Position numbers and translations under genes: made by a program | Source: Armigeres subalbatus | Taxonomy: Eukaryota; Arthropoda; Insecta; Diptera; Culicidae | Assembly: GCF_024139115.2 (NCBI RefSeq) | Contig: NC_085140.1 | Location: 30,987,806-31,051,805 of the forward strand | DNA: 64,000 nucleotides | Direction of reading: 5' to 3' | The notes under the pieces: generated by a model | Database searches by the model: none | Seen by the model: only the letters and a program-made list of their open reading frames with translations | Told to the model about the DNA's origin: nothing | Part shown: positions 1 through 10,775 of the stretch, piece after piece | Layout: every line of letters starts with the position of its first letter | How positions within the stretch are numbered: position 1 is the first letter of the stretch

Positions 1-1915
1 CACATCTCACAGTTCAATGAAGAATGCTATGTTGAAACGAGGTTTCGATGTATGCATTGTTGACTGGATTGGCGAGATGTTATCAAAACGAGAAATATCG
101 GCAAACCTTGGAAGCTCATCAATTAGTGTGAGAGCAGTAAAGGGTGCCCTCAAGGAGGCGTACTATCACCTCTATTGTGGTCTTTAATCGTTGACGATCT
201 TCTCAAACAACTGGAGGCTCGAGGCTTCGAGATAATTGGCTTCGCAGATGATATAGTTATATTGGTGAGAGGAAAATATGACTGTGTTATTTCTAATAGA
301 ATGCAAATTGCCCTAAATTTCATCACATTATGGTGTGAAAACGAAGGATTAAACATAAACCCTTCAAAGGCCACACTAGTGGCGTTTACAAGGAGAAGAA
401 ATTATTCTTTACCTACATTAAAACTGAAAGGAGCAGATTTGAAACTTTCAAACTCAGTCAAGCATCTTGGCGTTCGACTTGACAGTAAGCTGAATTGGAA
501 CTTACATCTTGAAGAAGCATTAAGCAAAGCTTTGCAAATGCTTTATGGATAAGTAAGGCGACGTTCGGTAAAAAGTGGGGACTTAAGCCAAAAATGATTC
601 AATGGATTTATACGGCGATTGTGAAACCCAGAATATCATATGCCGCATTAGTATGGTGGCCAAAAACAAAAGAAAGGGTGGTACAGAAGAAGTTGGGAAA
701 ACTTTAAAGATTAGCTACTCTTTCAATAACTGGTGCGATAAGAAGCACGCCGAACACAGCACTAGACGCTTTGCTCCACGTGCTACCATTGGATCAATTT
801 ATTCAATTAGAAGCAGAGAAGAGTGCTTTGAAGATCAAAAGAGATTCAAACCTCTTCGAAGGTGACCTAACAGGACATCTTAGTATTCTAAACAAAATAA
901 GTATCAACTCACTGATCACAAACAACGATGATTGGATGAGAAGAAGATACAACTTTTATCGATGTTTTGATGTAATTAATCTTGAGCGAAGCACATGGAC
1001 AAATGGTGGACCAAATCTTCGCTTAGGATTCATTGTGTTTTACACCGATGGTTCAAAACTGAACAATCAAGTTGGAGCAGGCGTGACTGGCCCAGGGACG
1101 AATATTTCGATTCCCATGGGAAAGTGGCCATCTGTTTTCCAAGCTGAAGTTCAGGCTATTCTTGAATGCTCTAATTTATGCATACGTCGAAATTACAGGC
1201 ATTCAAATATTTGCATAATGTCTGATAGTCAAGCAGCATTGAATGCTCTGAAATCAGCAAGATGCACATCTAAACTCGTTTGGGAATGTGTTCAGTCACT
1301 CCAAACCTTGGGTAGTCGTAACAAAGTGAACCTATATTGGGTTCCTGGTCATTGTGGCATTGAAGGCAATGAACAAGCTGATATGCTGGCAAGACTTGGT
1401 TCATCTCGACAATTCATAGGTCCAGAACCTTTTGTGGTGTATCTGCGTGTTCTCTTAGAATGGAACTCAAATCTTGGGAACATTCTAAAACAGAGGACAT
1501 CTAGAAAAAACACCTTGATTGCGAGGCAGGCTAAACGTTTCATCACACCAATAGGTTTATCACTCGCAAAATGTTAGATATTTCAAAAAAAAAAGATCTC
1601 AACACATATACAGGTCTTGTAACAGGCCATTGCCCGAGCCGTTATCACTTGAAGCTGCTAGGAAAACTTCAAGATGATGTATGTCGCTTCTGCGGTATAC
1701 ATGTGGAAGACTCGGAACATCTGTTATGCCATTGTCCGGCAATTTTTAGAAAAAGATTACAGTTCTTCAACAGGGGGCTGATAGAACCCTCTGAAGTTTG
1801 GAGAACAAGTCCCAATTTGGTAGTGCGATTCATCAGAACCATAATACCGCATTGGGAAGACGCTGGTAGTCAAGGTGATGCAATTGCTCTACATAGCAAT
1901 GATGCGTCAACTTGA
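1..1915 (+). pseudogene. Broken reverse transcriptase-RNase H polyprotein of the non-LTR element
   Basis: The RT domain shows KGCPQGGVLSPLLW near 138-180 and the catalytic FADDIVIL box at about 241-264. The frame is lost at about 540 by a frameshift, and a TAA stop near 706 interrupts the stretch ending KKLGKL. From about 707 one frame runs to 1577 and contains a full RNase H. The acidic residues are all visible: YTDGS, FQAEVQAIL, MSDSQAAL and EGNEQADMLA. After another frame change near 1571, a C-terminal Cys/His cluster (CRFCG, then HLLCHCPAI) matches the tail of this protein class. The element is dead, but RNase H itself is well preserved. The protein would make element cDNA at the target site and degrade the RNA strand. 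Confidence 0.85.
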
Positions 1916-2004
1916 CAAAGCTATATGAAATGGGGCATATATCACAATAGATCTAACAAATGGTCGCAGTGATTAAAATACCCAACAGGGAAAAAAAAAA
2001 AAAA
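1..2004 (+). mobile_element. 5'-truncated (by window edge) non-LTR retrotransposon with RT, RNase H and poly(A) tail
   Basis: The segment reads reverse transcriptase, then RNase H, then a Cys/His-rich C-terminus, then a short 3' UTR and a 14-A run at 1991-2004. That order and the poly(A) end fit the RNase H-bearing non-LTR clades (I, Loner, LOA, R1); I cannot choose among them by eye. The 5' part, with any endonuclease and ORF1, lies outside the window. The poly(A) end abuts the inverted-repeat element that begins at about 2004. Confidence 0.85.
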
Positions 2005-2532
2005 TAATATAGGAGTCCTTGCAAAATTTCAGGCAATTTGGTGGCCATTTAGGGGTGGCGCGAAGTCAATTTATGTTTATATGGAAATTTGTGTGGGAAA
2101 AACTTAAAATTTATTTATTCCCCCTACAACTCTTAAATCGTGATGAATTCAAATAAACATCCCCAACCTCCATTTTTGGAATCCTTTTGAGCTCAACCAG
2201 TGGGTAACTCATTAATTTTGATTTATAGTTCCGCTGCAACGTTGAGACTAATTACACCATTTTCGCCATTTATATCCCATATTCACACTGTTCAATAGAA
2301 CCGTTCAATCCCCTCATAACTAATGTGTTATCCGGAGGTCTCGTTTATATAGATTCCAAAAAGGGAGGTTGGGGATGTTTATTTGAAATCATCACGATTT
2401 GACAGCTGTAGGGAGACTTGAATAAACTTTACGTTTTTCCCATACAAATTTCCATTTAAACATAAAATGACTTTGCGCCACCCCTAAATGACCACCGAAT
2501 TGCCTGAAATTTTGTCAGGACTCATATATTAT
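2004..2532. mobile_element. Foldback MITE with arms of about 185 bp
   Basis: 2004-2190 and 2345-2532 are reverse complements with scattered mismatches. Shared landmarks are GAGTCCT near each end, a TTTCAGGCAATT block, and CCCCAACCTCC near the inner end of each arm. The spacer of about 150 bp has no coding potential. No convincing target-site duplication was seen. Confidence 0.8.
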
Positions 2533-3939
2533 CAAAATGATGCTAATAGACATATGGGAGTTGGTATTTTCGAACATTTTTGAAATTTGAACTGCCCTAG
2601 TGCCAAACCGTTCCCCTACATCAACTCTCATCCTTAAAGTCAATCGAAAAATTAACTACCATTGGACAGAGATTATTTTTGCAAATCGATGGCTACTTTT
2701 GGCATCCTATTTAAGAAGAATGCAACGCGAGTTACCTTTATTACCTTAATTAGAACACATTTTAGCAACGCTTAACAATATACCAGGGCCCAGAAAGCCG
2801 TTACAAATATTTAATTAACTTTTTGTCCTACTGGACTCCGAAAGGTCAAGGGGGGGGGGGATAATAAAAAATAAATATTAAAATGAAAAAAATCAAAAAA
2901 AAACTCCTCGGATTTGTTAAAAAATGTTTTAAAAATCCTCAAAATTATCCAAATTTTATTTTGTTGCCCCCTCAAAATATTATTTTTTGGCAAAAAAAGT
3001 CCGAGGGGGGGGGGATAGACAAAATAGTTCTTAAATATTTGTATCGGCCTAAATAAAATAATAAAATAACAATATACCCTTTGGCATCAACAGAATGAAA
3101 TGAAAGGAAATATACCCTTTGGCATCAACAGAGTTTGCTACTGAAAAACATGTGCATATTTGTTGTTTCTCGACCAATCAAGACTAGCAACTACGATGTG
3201 TACAGTCAAACAAGCTAAGCCAAGATAAGTTGAGTTGGGTGCGCTTCAACTTACGATTGATTTGTATCGTTCATGAACTTTTAGATTTTGAGATTTTACC
3301 AACACTGTGTTATACAGCCATTGGCGTATCTAGCCATGATGTTTAGGAGGGGCTATAGCCCCTTGAATTATTTTCTTCATCTTGAGCGATTTACTGAAAA
3401 TAGTAAAACGTTTTGCTTAAGTGAGTCACCATAAAATTCTAGTTCTGCTTCTTGAAAAAGTTCGACTACAATCGGGATTCTCTGGTTGGGCCACAAGCCA
3501 GACCTAAAGTAATTAACTTTGCAAATTTCAGATAAAAGACATTTTTGGCTGACCTTTGATAGAAAACTTTGAAGAAGAAACTTCAAAATGAATATCTCAT
3601 TGATTTTATTGAAATTTTTTTGTGCATTAAAATTCTTTAGTGCATTAATTTCAACACACTTTTTGAAAAACTCTATTCTCAAATTTTCAAAGAGATCAGC
3701 CCTAAATAAATTTCGCAAAAAAATCAAAGCCATAATAGTTTGAAAAACAAATCCCAATCCTGTCCCAATCTAACAATATTTATCAAAAGCCAAAATACAA
3801 TATTCCCTGAGCGTTCAGATACGTTTTCACGTATTTAAGTGGTTGAAGTTGAAGCGAATTTCAACTGGAGTATACCTCCCAAGGTCATTACAACAGTTCC
3901 TCAAAAACTCGATAAAATTATGCAATTTGAAGCGTTTTA
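2533..3939. other. Non-coding spacer
   Basis: No gene is seen. Two runs of about ten G residues lie at 2849-2859 and 3004-3013. The remainder is AT-rich and resembles degraded repeat sequence. Short ORFs here have no recognisable motif. Confidence 0.6.
3072..3132. repeat. 23-bp direct duplication
   Basis: A 23-bp string containing CCCTTTGGCATCAACAGA occurs at 3072-3094 and again at 3110-3132, separated by 15 bp. It is probably a slippage product or the footprint of an excised element. Confidence 0.8.
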
Positions 3940-5210
3940 AGGACTGTATCGAAAATAAGTTATCCACAATGTTTTTCTTTCAAATTATATAAAAATGATA
4001 TTTTATTCAAAAAAGCGATGATTTCTTTATTGTACGAGATTAAACTTGAACACTTTGGAGCTTGTATACAAATAATATTATTCCTTCACGAATTTTCGAA
4101 TTTTGGATAGCACACCTTTCATCAAGTTCCGGACAAATGATACATCACATTTTTTGGACGCTTGGGCCCAGCGGCTTTACCAGTCTTTTTGAAGACCCTC
4201 TTCACAATTGCTCAGTAACGTTCGTTAGGCCGAAGCTAAGGACAATTTGGTGGATTGATGTTTTTCTCAACGAAATCTATTCCTTTTTCCGTGAGCCAAT
4301 TGAGGGTTGTTTTAGCACAGTGCACCGACGCTAAATCCGGCCAAAATAGTGGGGGGTATTGTGCTTTTTATACAAAGGCAGCAACCTCTTCTGCAGACAC
4401 TCCGATCGATAAATTTCCGCATTAATAGTTCCGGTGGTGTAAAATATGGTAGACTTCAAACCGCAGGAACATATTGCTTGCCATACCAGCACTTTTTTAC
4501 CAAATTTCTCCACTTCAATCGACCTATCCGCATCGCTTACATCCTCCCCTATGGCGGCAGTATAATATTGTGGACCTGGAAGAGTTTTTGAGTCCTCTTT
4601 CACGTACATCTCGTCGTCCATCAAAATGCATGCATCCGGTCGCTGCAGAATTCGCGAATACAATTTCCGGGCCCTTGTTGCTGCACGCTGCTTCTGTTCT
4701 GCGCTTTGTTTGACGATCTTCTGTTTTTTATAGGTCTTCAGATTATTTCTTTGTTTGATACGTTGGATCATTCCGACGCTCGTTCCTGCTTTTTTAGCCA
4801 AATCACGAATAGACATTGACTTATTCCTTCTTATCAGCGAAACCACTTTCTGATCCAATTTCGGGTTGGAAGATCCGGGTTTTCTGCCTCTTCCTGGCAG
4901 GTCATCCAAAGTGTAGTGTTCCCGTACTTGTCAATGATGGCTTTACACTCGCGTGATGAATTCCAAATCGTTTCGCCAATTTTCGCATGGTTACACCCTT
5001 TTCACTCAGCCATGTGTCCAAAACTTTTTTCTTCACTTCCTTTTCAATGCGCGACATTTTGGAATCGATAAATTTGAACCGTGCAAACAATTAAACGAAC
5101 GAAAAATAACAGTCAAATGAATAACAGGAGGTGATAAATTTGTTGAAAGCATCACAAATACATGCATACAACGCAAATGTGTGTGGATAACTTATTTCCG
5201 ATACACTCCT
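3940..5210 (-). mobile_element. Complete DD37E (ITm/mariner superfamily) DNA transposon
   Basis: Terminal inverted repeats of about 29 bp lie at 3940-3968 and 5182-5210, with two mismatches; both read AGGA-S-TGTATCG inward. Each end abuts TA (3938-3939 and 5211-5212), the target duplication expected of Tc1/mariner elements. The 1271-bp length is typical of the superfamily. The encoded transposase is on the minus strand and has a D-to-E spacing of 37 residues, the mark of the mosquito ITmD37E group. Confidence 0.9.
4122..5057 (-). pseudogene. Inactivated DD37E transposase
   Basis: The start is the ATG at 5057 (MSRIEKEVKKK). A first helix-turn-helix follows (LAKRFGIHHASV), then a GRGRKPG linker and a second HTH (SIRDLAKKAGTSVGMI). 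The catalytic domain has the first Asp in ILMDDE, a second Asp in WPDLASVH and a Glu in LRPNERY; exactly 37 residues lie between the last two. The gene is broken by frame changes near 4925 and 4340. Two stop codons flank the catalytic Glu, one replacing the residue after NCP and one the Trp after NERY. All three acidic residues survive, so decay seems fairly recent. It would have catalysed cut-and-paste transposition at TA sites. Confidence 0.88.
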
Positions 5211-5529
5211 TAGTTGCTTCTCTGTATTTTTTTTGTCTTTATTAACAAGACTTTCAGTTTTCTGTATTTCAAACAAAGCTTCAATCAATAAATCATTATA
5301 TTTTGACAGTCATAATCAGTACACTACGATAATTAAGCTTCCGCCTGAAAGTTCTTCTCTTTCGCTTTCGAATAGATGTCCCGCGATGCTTACATTTCTG
5401 TTCCTCTCAATCTATATAGAAACGCGAAGGATGAAAGGCAACAATTTTTTTCCTTGACATGGCCTGAAAGTGTGCAATATACGCTTTATTTTTGTGTTGA
5501 TTGCCACTTTTAATTCGGTGGATTCAAGG

Positions 5530-5619
5530 AAAATGAATATAAGAAAACTATTTTGAGCTTCTGGTGGAATGTCTTTACTTGCTCGGACAATTCCATTTAA
5601 TTTCACCACTTGATTGTAC
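5530..5619 (+). repeat. Left half of an inverted-repeat element split by a retrotransposon
   Basis: This sequence matches the flank and left arm of the element at 16829-16940 (a shared stretch includes ATTTTGAGC and the ACTTGATTGTA region). Its continuation resumes at 8866 after the retrotransposon at 5620-8853. Confidence 0.7.
5608..5619. repeat. Target-site duplication, left copy
   Basis: ACTTGATTGTAC here is repeated exactly at 8854-8865, bracketing the RTE-like element between them. Confidence 0.85.
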
Positions 5620-6178
5620 TACTAAATGGTGAGTCATCCGGGAAGGAGCGCCTAACATAGCTCTGGTCCTCACAAGTTCCAATACTCACGCTTCCACGGG
5701 TCTTGCGATGACAATTGACCGGCAGCTAAGGGTTGCGTACTCAGCTGGTAGTCGTAGTGTAGCCTGTCCTTCTGACATCAGCTAGAGTGAGAGGGTGCGT
5801 CCTGTAGGGTCTGCCTAGGATGTGGTGGGGTTCGACAGTGGGCTCTGTTGAACTTCTATAAAAAGCTGCATGTGTCCCCAAGCAGGCCCTATCAAAGCGA
5901 CCGTGTGCCGCTCAAAGCGCACTAGCCTAGTCCTGGTGTTGGGTGGGACTTTAAACAAATTTGACCCGACTGATCGAGCGTCTGTTAACCAAGGAGGTGC
6001 GACTCCAACAGCGTCTGTTTTAACATCCAGTGGCTGAGTATGAAATGCTATTCCCCGGAAGCTATACCTAAGATGGCACCATCCCGGTGGATAGGGAACC
6101 TTGGGCCAACAACCTACTGTTCCCGAAACATCAATTTGTTCGAGAATTCGAATTCGAGAATCCGACTCTTAGCGCGAA

Positions 6179-8835
6179 ACAACGGACACGAATAGGAACA
6201 TGGAACGTTTTAACCCTAGCCCAGCAGGGTAAATTGGCACAACTTGCCAATTAGGCACGCCGCATGAAGCTTGAGATCCTGGGACTGAGTGAAGTCCGTT
6301 GGCCAAACTTTGGAGAACACAAAACGCCGTCGGGACAAGTTCTGCTATACTCTGGTTTACGAGGTGAACACGCTTCCCGGCATCGCGGAGTTGGCTTCCT
6401 ACTAAGTGCTCAGGCACACTCTGCGCTTATGAAGTGAGAGCCTATAAGTGAAAGGATAATCGTTGCCAGATTTAGAACACGGGTCCGAAACCTTACTATA
6501 ATCAAATGTTATGCGCAAACCGATGCTGCCTATCTGCAAGACAAAGAGAACTTCTACAGTCAACTCAATGCCGTCGTAGATAGAATTCCGAAGGGTGGTA
6601 TCAAGATCTGTTTGGGCGACTTCAATGCGAAGATCGGATCCGACAACTCGCACCATGAGCGCATTATGGGACGCCATGTTCTCGGAGAAATGAGCGAAAA
6701 CGGAGAGCTGTTGTGCAGAATTTTGTGGTAACAACGACATGGTGATCGGGAGATCGCTCTTCCCTCATCGGTCGTTTCACAAGGTCATGTGGGTCTCCCG
6801 TGACGGCTTTACAGAAAATCAAATCGACCACATCTGCATCAGCCGAAAATGGAAACGGAGTCTTCTTGATGTACGGAATAAACGTAGTGCCGATATCGCG
6901 TCTGATCATCACCTCCTCATCGGCGAAATACGCCTGCGTATTGCGCAGATTCGTCGGCAGGAGGAGTGAGTTGGACGACGATTTAACACACGCCGACTAG
7001 AAGATTCTACGGTGCAAAGGTTCTTCGTTGAAGAACTGGAGACGCGTGCTGCAGATATTCCAGAAGGTGGCAGCTTGGAAGACCAATGGACCGCCATCAA
7101 GAATGCCTTCATCGCCACCAGCGAGAACAATCTGGGCGAACTGCGCACCCAGAGAAAACAATGGATCACACGCTTAAAATCAATAACACAGAGATGTGTT
7201 TGCATCACACAAAACGGACCTAATGCGGAACATCCCCTAGATGAGCGACAGTTACACAGGCACAAAAATGCCTCGTACGGTCGTGATAACGGTCCTTTTC
7301 AACATGTTAACGTTTGTACAGATTCCTTGTTTCATGAGGAACCAAATACTGTTGAAAATATTGAAATCCAAGCTTCAATAAAACCACACGAGCTATTTTT
7401 GTGGCTGTGTAACTATCGCTCATCTAGGGGATGTTCTGCATTAGGTCCGTTTTGTGTGATGCAAACACATCTCTGTGTTATTGATTTTAAGCGTGTGGAG
7501 GAAGATAGAGGAGCGAAGAGAAGCCAAAGCCGCGATAGAGCGATCAAAAACCAGAGGAGCCTAAGTATTAGTCCGTCAACGATAGCGGCTCTTGAGAAGG
7601 AAGTAAAACGTTCATGTCGACGGGACAAGCGAGCGTGGGCAGACTCTCTGGCCGACGAAGGAGAGAGAGCCGCCGCAACCGGGGACATTCGCCTCCTCTA
7701 CGATATCTCACGATGCTTAAGCGGGGCGAAGATGAATGCAACGACGCGACTCTCCGGCGGCAGCAGGCCGGATTCCGTGCCGGAAGATCCTGTGTGGACC
7801 ATATTGTCATGCTCCGCATCATTCTCCAAGGTCAACGAATTCCAAGAGTCCCTACTTGGTATTCATTGACTACGAAAAAGCTTTCGATCATGTGGGGCGC
7901 CCTGAGACGCAAGGGGGTTCCTGAGAAAATCATCGGCCTCATCGGCCAAGCACAGTACGAAGCCTTTTCGAGATTCTGGTAGATTCGATTGACCGCGAAC
8001 CAAACCGTGACAGCCTATAACCATGGAGCACCTAAACGACTTCGAATTGGCTGATGACGTTGCACTCCTCGCGCAACGGCGCTCTGATATGCAGAGTAAG
8101 CTCAACGACCTTGCCGAACGCTCCTCGGCAGGTTTAGTCATCAACGTCAACAAAACCAAATCATTGGATGTAAACACGGTGACTCCTTCCAGTTTCACAG
8201 TAGCCGGGCAAACAGTGGAGAATGTTGAAAGCTTTCAATATCTTGGTAGCCAAAATGGCGTCAGACGGCGGTACCAAGATCGACATAGGCGCACGGATCA
8301 AGAAGACAAGGGCTGCCTTTGCGAGTTTAAAAAATATTTGGAAAAACATGCAGATAAGTGAACGCACCAAAATACGAATTTTCAACTCTAAAGTGAAATC
8401 TGTGCTGTTATACTCTATCTAAACATGGTGTTTATCAGTGGAGAACACTCAACGGCTGCAGGTGTTCATTAACAGATGCCTGCGGGATATAATTCGAGCC
8501 TGGTGGCCTCACAACTGGATCTCAAACAACGAGCTCCATCGTCGTTGTCACCAGAGGCCGATAGCAACAGAAATTTGGGTTCGGAAGTGGGACTGGGTCG
8601 ACCACACGCTATGTAGGGGCGGAAACGAAATCTATAAACAAGCATTAGACTGGAACCCAGCGGGACATCGCAGCAGAGGTTGACCCAGGGGCTCTTGGTG
8701 GCGAAGCCTCAATAATGAAATGAAAGAAGTCGACCGAAATCTAACCTGGCAACAGGTTAAAGCGATAACTGGGCAACGCTCAGGATGGAGATCTTTCAAG
8801 TCGGATCTTTGCACCACCGGATATGTACAGGACCC
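6179..8835 (+). pseudogene. Degraded endonuclease-reverse transcriptase of RTE-like copy A
   Basis: The AP-type endonuclease domain is readable from about 6185 to 6960: GTWNVLTL, LGLSEVRW, CLGDFNAKIG, NQIDHICISR and the catalytic SDHHLL are present. In-frame stops near 6250 and 6437 and frameshifts near 6720 break it. The RT part retains GFRAGRSCVDHIV (about 7770), YEKAFDH (about 7870) and ELADDVALLA (about 8045), but the palm is shortened by deletions. The C-terminus reads WWPHNWISNNELHRR and ends near 8835. Copy B supplies the comparison for all the lesions. The product cannot be functional. Confidence 0.85.
7167..7497. mobile_element. MITE with terminal inverted repeats of about 108 bp, inserted in RTE copy A
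   Basis: 7167-7275 and 7390-7497 are near-perfect reverse complements, starting CACACGCTTAAAATC on each strand. Copy B has uninterrupted coding sequence at the same place (KQWIT followed directly by DETWRKIEERR), so copy B acts as the empty site. About ten bases of the host element appear to have been lost at insertion, and no clean TSD is visible. Confidence 0.88.
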
Positions 8836-8853
8836 ATAAGTAAGTAAGTAATA

Positions 8854-8940
8854 ACTTGATTGTACCTTGACAGAAACGTATTTCGATCTCAACAGTAAGG
8901 CTGGCTTCAGTGTCTCGTACTTGACTCGACTCGAATTTTT
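8854..8940 (+). repeat. Right TSD copy and right half of the split inverted-repeat element
   Basis: 8854-8865 repeats the TSD ACTTGATTGTAC. The following bases (CTTGACAG, then ACGTATTTCGA and CTCAACAG) continue the arm that stops at 5619 and match 16910-16937. Confidence 0.75.
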
Positions 8941-8989
8941 TTCGTGTTTGCTGCGTATTAGTTCGCATGAGGAAGTAGTTTTCAATTGT

Positions 8990-9275
8990 ACCTATTTATT
9001 TAGATTTGTGCATCCAAAAACACGAGGTTGGGGCTAAACTGGCCATTGTGGCAGCCATTAGTGGATTCCAACGTATACACATTCCATCGTATACGCACCA
9101 TTGATCCGTTACAACACACCTCATGCAGCACTACGATAGCGTATCTACGATCCTCAAGCACATCGGCGAGTATGCGTGTGCTCCCGAAGATGTTGAGAGA
9201 TTTGCAGTCAGTGCTGCGAATTCTCAGTCTCAGTGAGTGAGATTTGTAGGATATTGATACCATTAAAATAAACAA
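8990..9275 (-). mobile_element. RTE endonuclease fragment
   Basis: On the minus strand the translation reads CKSLNIFGSTRILADVLED, then VLHEVCCNGSMVRI. This parallels the N-terminal endonuclease of the RTE at 18782-21993 (CKSLNFIGSTRILADVLKD). Only the first 90 or so residues remain. Boundaries are approximate. Confidence 0.8.
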
Positions 9276-10379
9276 AAGACCTCTTTTTCACCGCACACAC
9301 TGCTTTGGCTTTCTGACTGAAAGGCATAATCATAGGCAGGGAGGGCACCCTTAACGCTGGGTAGACCTTTGCGTGATGTGTTATGATGTAAGATCTACCA
9401 TGGTCACATTGTCAGCTACAGGCAAATCCTGACCCAAAGAATCTTCTTCTTCTTCCAACGAATACCTTCCCTAATATCCAAACCCGTGGTACTTACGAAG
9501 ATGTCGCTGAGTCGGGGGCCTCTCATTAAGTAAGTACTACATCTACTCTTCATTACCTCCCAAGTTACGGTGAAGATAGGCGTGGACAGGATTAGTAATC
9601 CTCATGCTTTTGTGATTTTTGTCCTAGATTGAAATCAAGGGTCACACCCACCTTGATTTCTGATAGCAATCTGGATAGAGATTTAAAAAGAAAAATATGA
9701 TCCAATATGTCCAATCTACGAATTACACCGTAACTATGCTATTCTGTGAAAAGCATCATCATATGCAGGGAGGGGCAGAGAAAAATACAAAATAAAAGAA
9801 TTGCACTCAGCCTGCGCTGTCGATGAATTGCACAACTGTTTGCAGTTTCATGAACCGATTACACAGATTATATATTTACAGCAATGTCTTGTTAGACAAA
9901 GTTGTAGACACATTTGAGCGCTATAAGTTCGTCATACCTCATGAATTCTTAGCAACTTCTGAAAAAAGTTTTGCGAAAATTATACAGGAAACAAAACGTT
10001 GTCTAATTCCACGGCATGAATGCATCGGCTGATGCGATTCGATCAAAAAATCCAAAAATACACAAATCAGCTCCTAATAAATCAGCCGAAAACTATAAAA
10101 AAGTTCATTTAATCATCATGCAATGTTCTGTGAAATTGCTATGTAGCATACCAACTGCCGTTTTTGCAATTCTGAGGTCAATCGAGCAATCAGAACCAAT
10201 TTCCAGATCGAATGAGTGACGGAGGTGTATTTTCCTATACATTTTGGCTGAAATTCCCATATAAACTTCAAATCAAATGCACCAGCTTATGCAACAAGCG
10301 ATTGAGCTGAAATTTTCATAGATTGATTTTCTCACCCAAAGACACAATCCTGGGGGGTGCCCCGTGGAACTAGACAAAA
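9276..10379. other. Non-coding spacer with a degenerate direct repeat
   Basis: No gene is seen. A 30-bp motif containing CAGGGAGGG occurs at about 9321-9349 and again at 9747-9777, likely remnants of one repeat family. A 45-bp stretch near 10240-10285 resembles the repeat described at 52450-52600. Confidence 0.5.
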
Positions 10380-10530
10380 TATGACCAGAACACATCGAGA
10401 TAGAGAGATATCGAGATAGGGAGGTTATCGAGATGTAGAAAGCCCAAATGTATGGAGATCGAAGGGACCGAGAAAACCATCGACATAGGGAGAGATATCG
10501 AGATATAGAACATCGAGATGTAGAGAGTCG
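10380..10530. repeat. Degenerate short tandem repeat based on ATCGAGATAGGGAG
   Basis: The motif (T)ATCGAGATAGGGAG and close variants recur about eight times in 150 bp with irregular spacing. This is simple-sequence satellite-like DNA with no coding content. Confidence 0.7.
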
Positions 10531-10621
10531 ACTGTACAAACGAATGCAAATGACATTTTTACACCACTGGTCAACTCCCGTGGACATAGTCTCTAGTCAT
10601 AGTCAAAAGATATTTTAGTTA

Positions 10622-10775
10622 CAAGATAAAGATTGTCGCTTCAGTTCCATTTATTCTGCTGTCCGAAACATGTTGGGTTCAGAAATGTCAAATCGTAAGG
10701 ATGTTTTCTTTAGCGCCTTATCCTCGCCAGTAAAAGATGTTCCGGACCGAAACGACAGCGACAATCTTTATCTTG
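10622..10775. mobile_element. Small MITE with 19-bp perfect inverted ends
   Basis: CAAGATAAAGATTGTCGCT at 10622-10640 is the exact reverse complement of 10757-10775. The 154-bp unit is non-coding. Confidence 0.65.

Larger units (their letters stand above)
5620..8853 (+). mobile_element. RTE-like non-LTR retrotransposon, copy A (internally deleted, carries a MITE)
   Basis: The element is bounded by an exact 12-bp target-site duplication and ends in a short TAAG tandem tail (about 8836-8851). A 5' UTR of about 550 bp precedes an endonuclease-RT coding region that is heavily broken. Compared with copy B (24026-26215, opposite strand) it lacks about 0.5 kb of RT after 7740 and a second, shorter piece near 7970. 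It has gained an inverted-repeat insertion at 7167-7497. The full 5' end and the TSD suggest a full-length insertion that decayed in place. Confidence 0.87.

Noticed and set aside
4062..4713. Plus-strand ORFs over the DD37E element
   Set aside because: They are antisense shadows of the transposase, whose motifs are on the minus strand.
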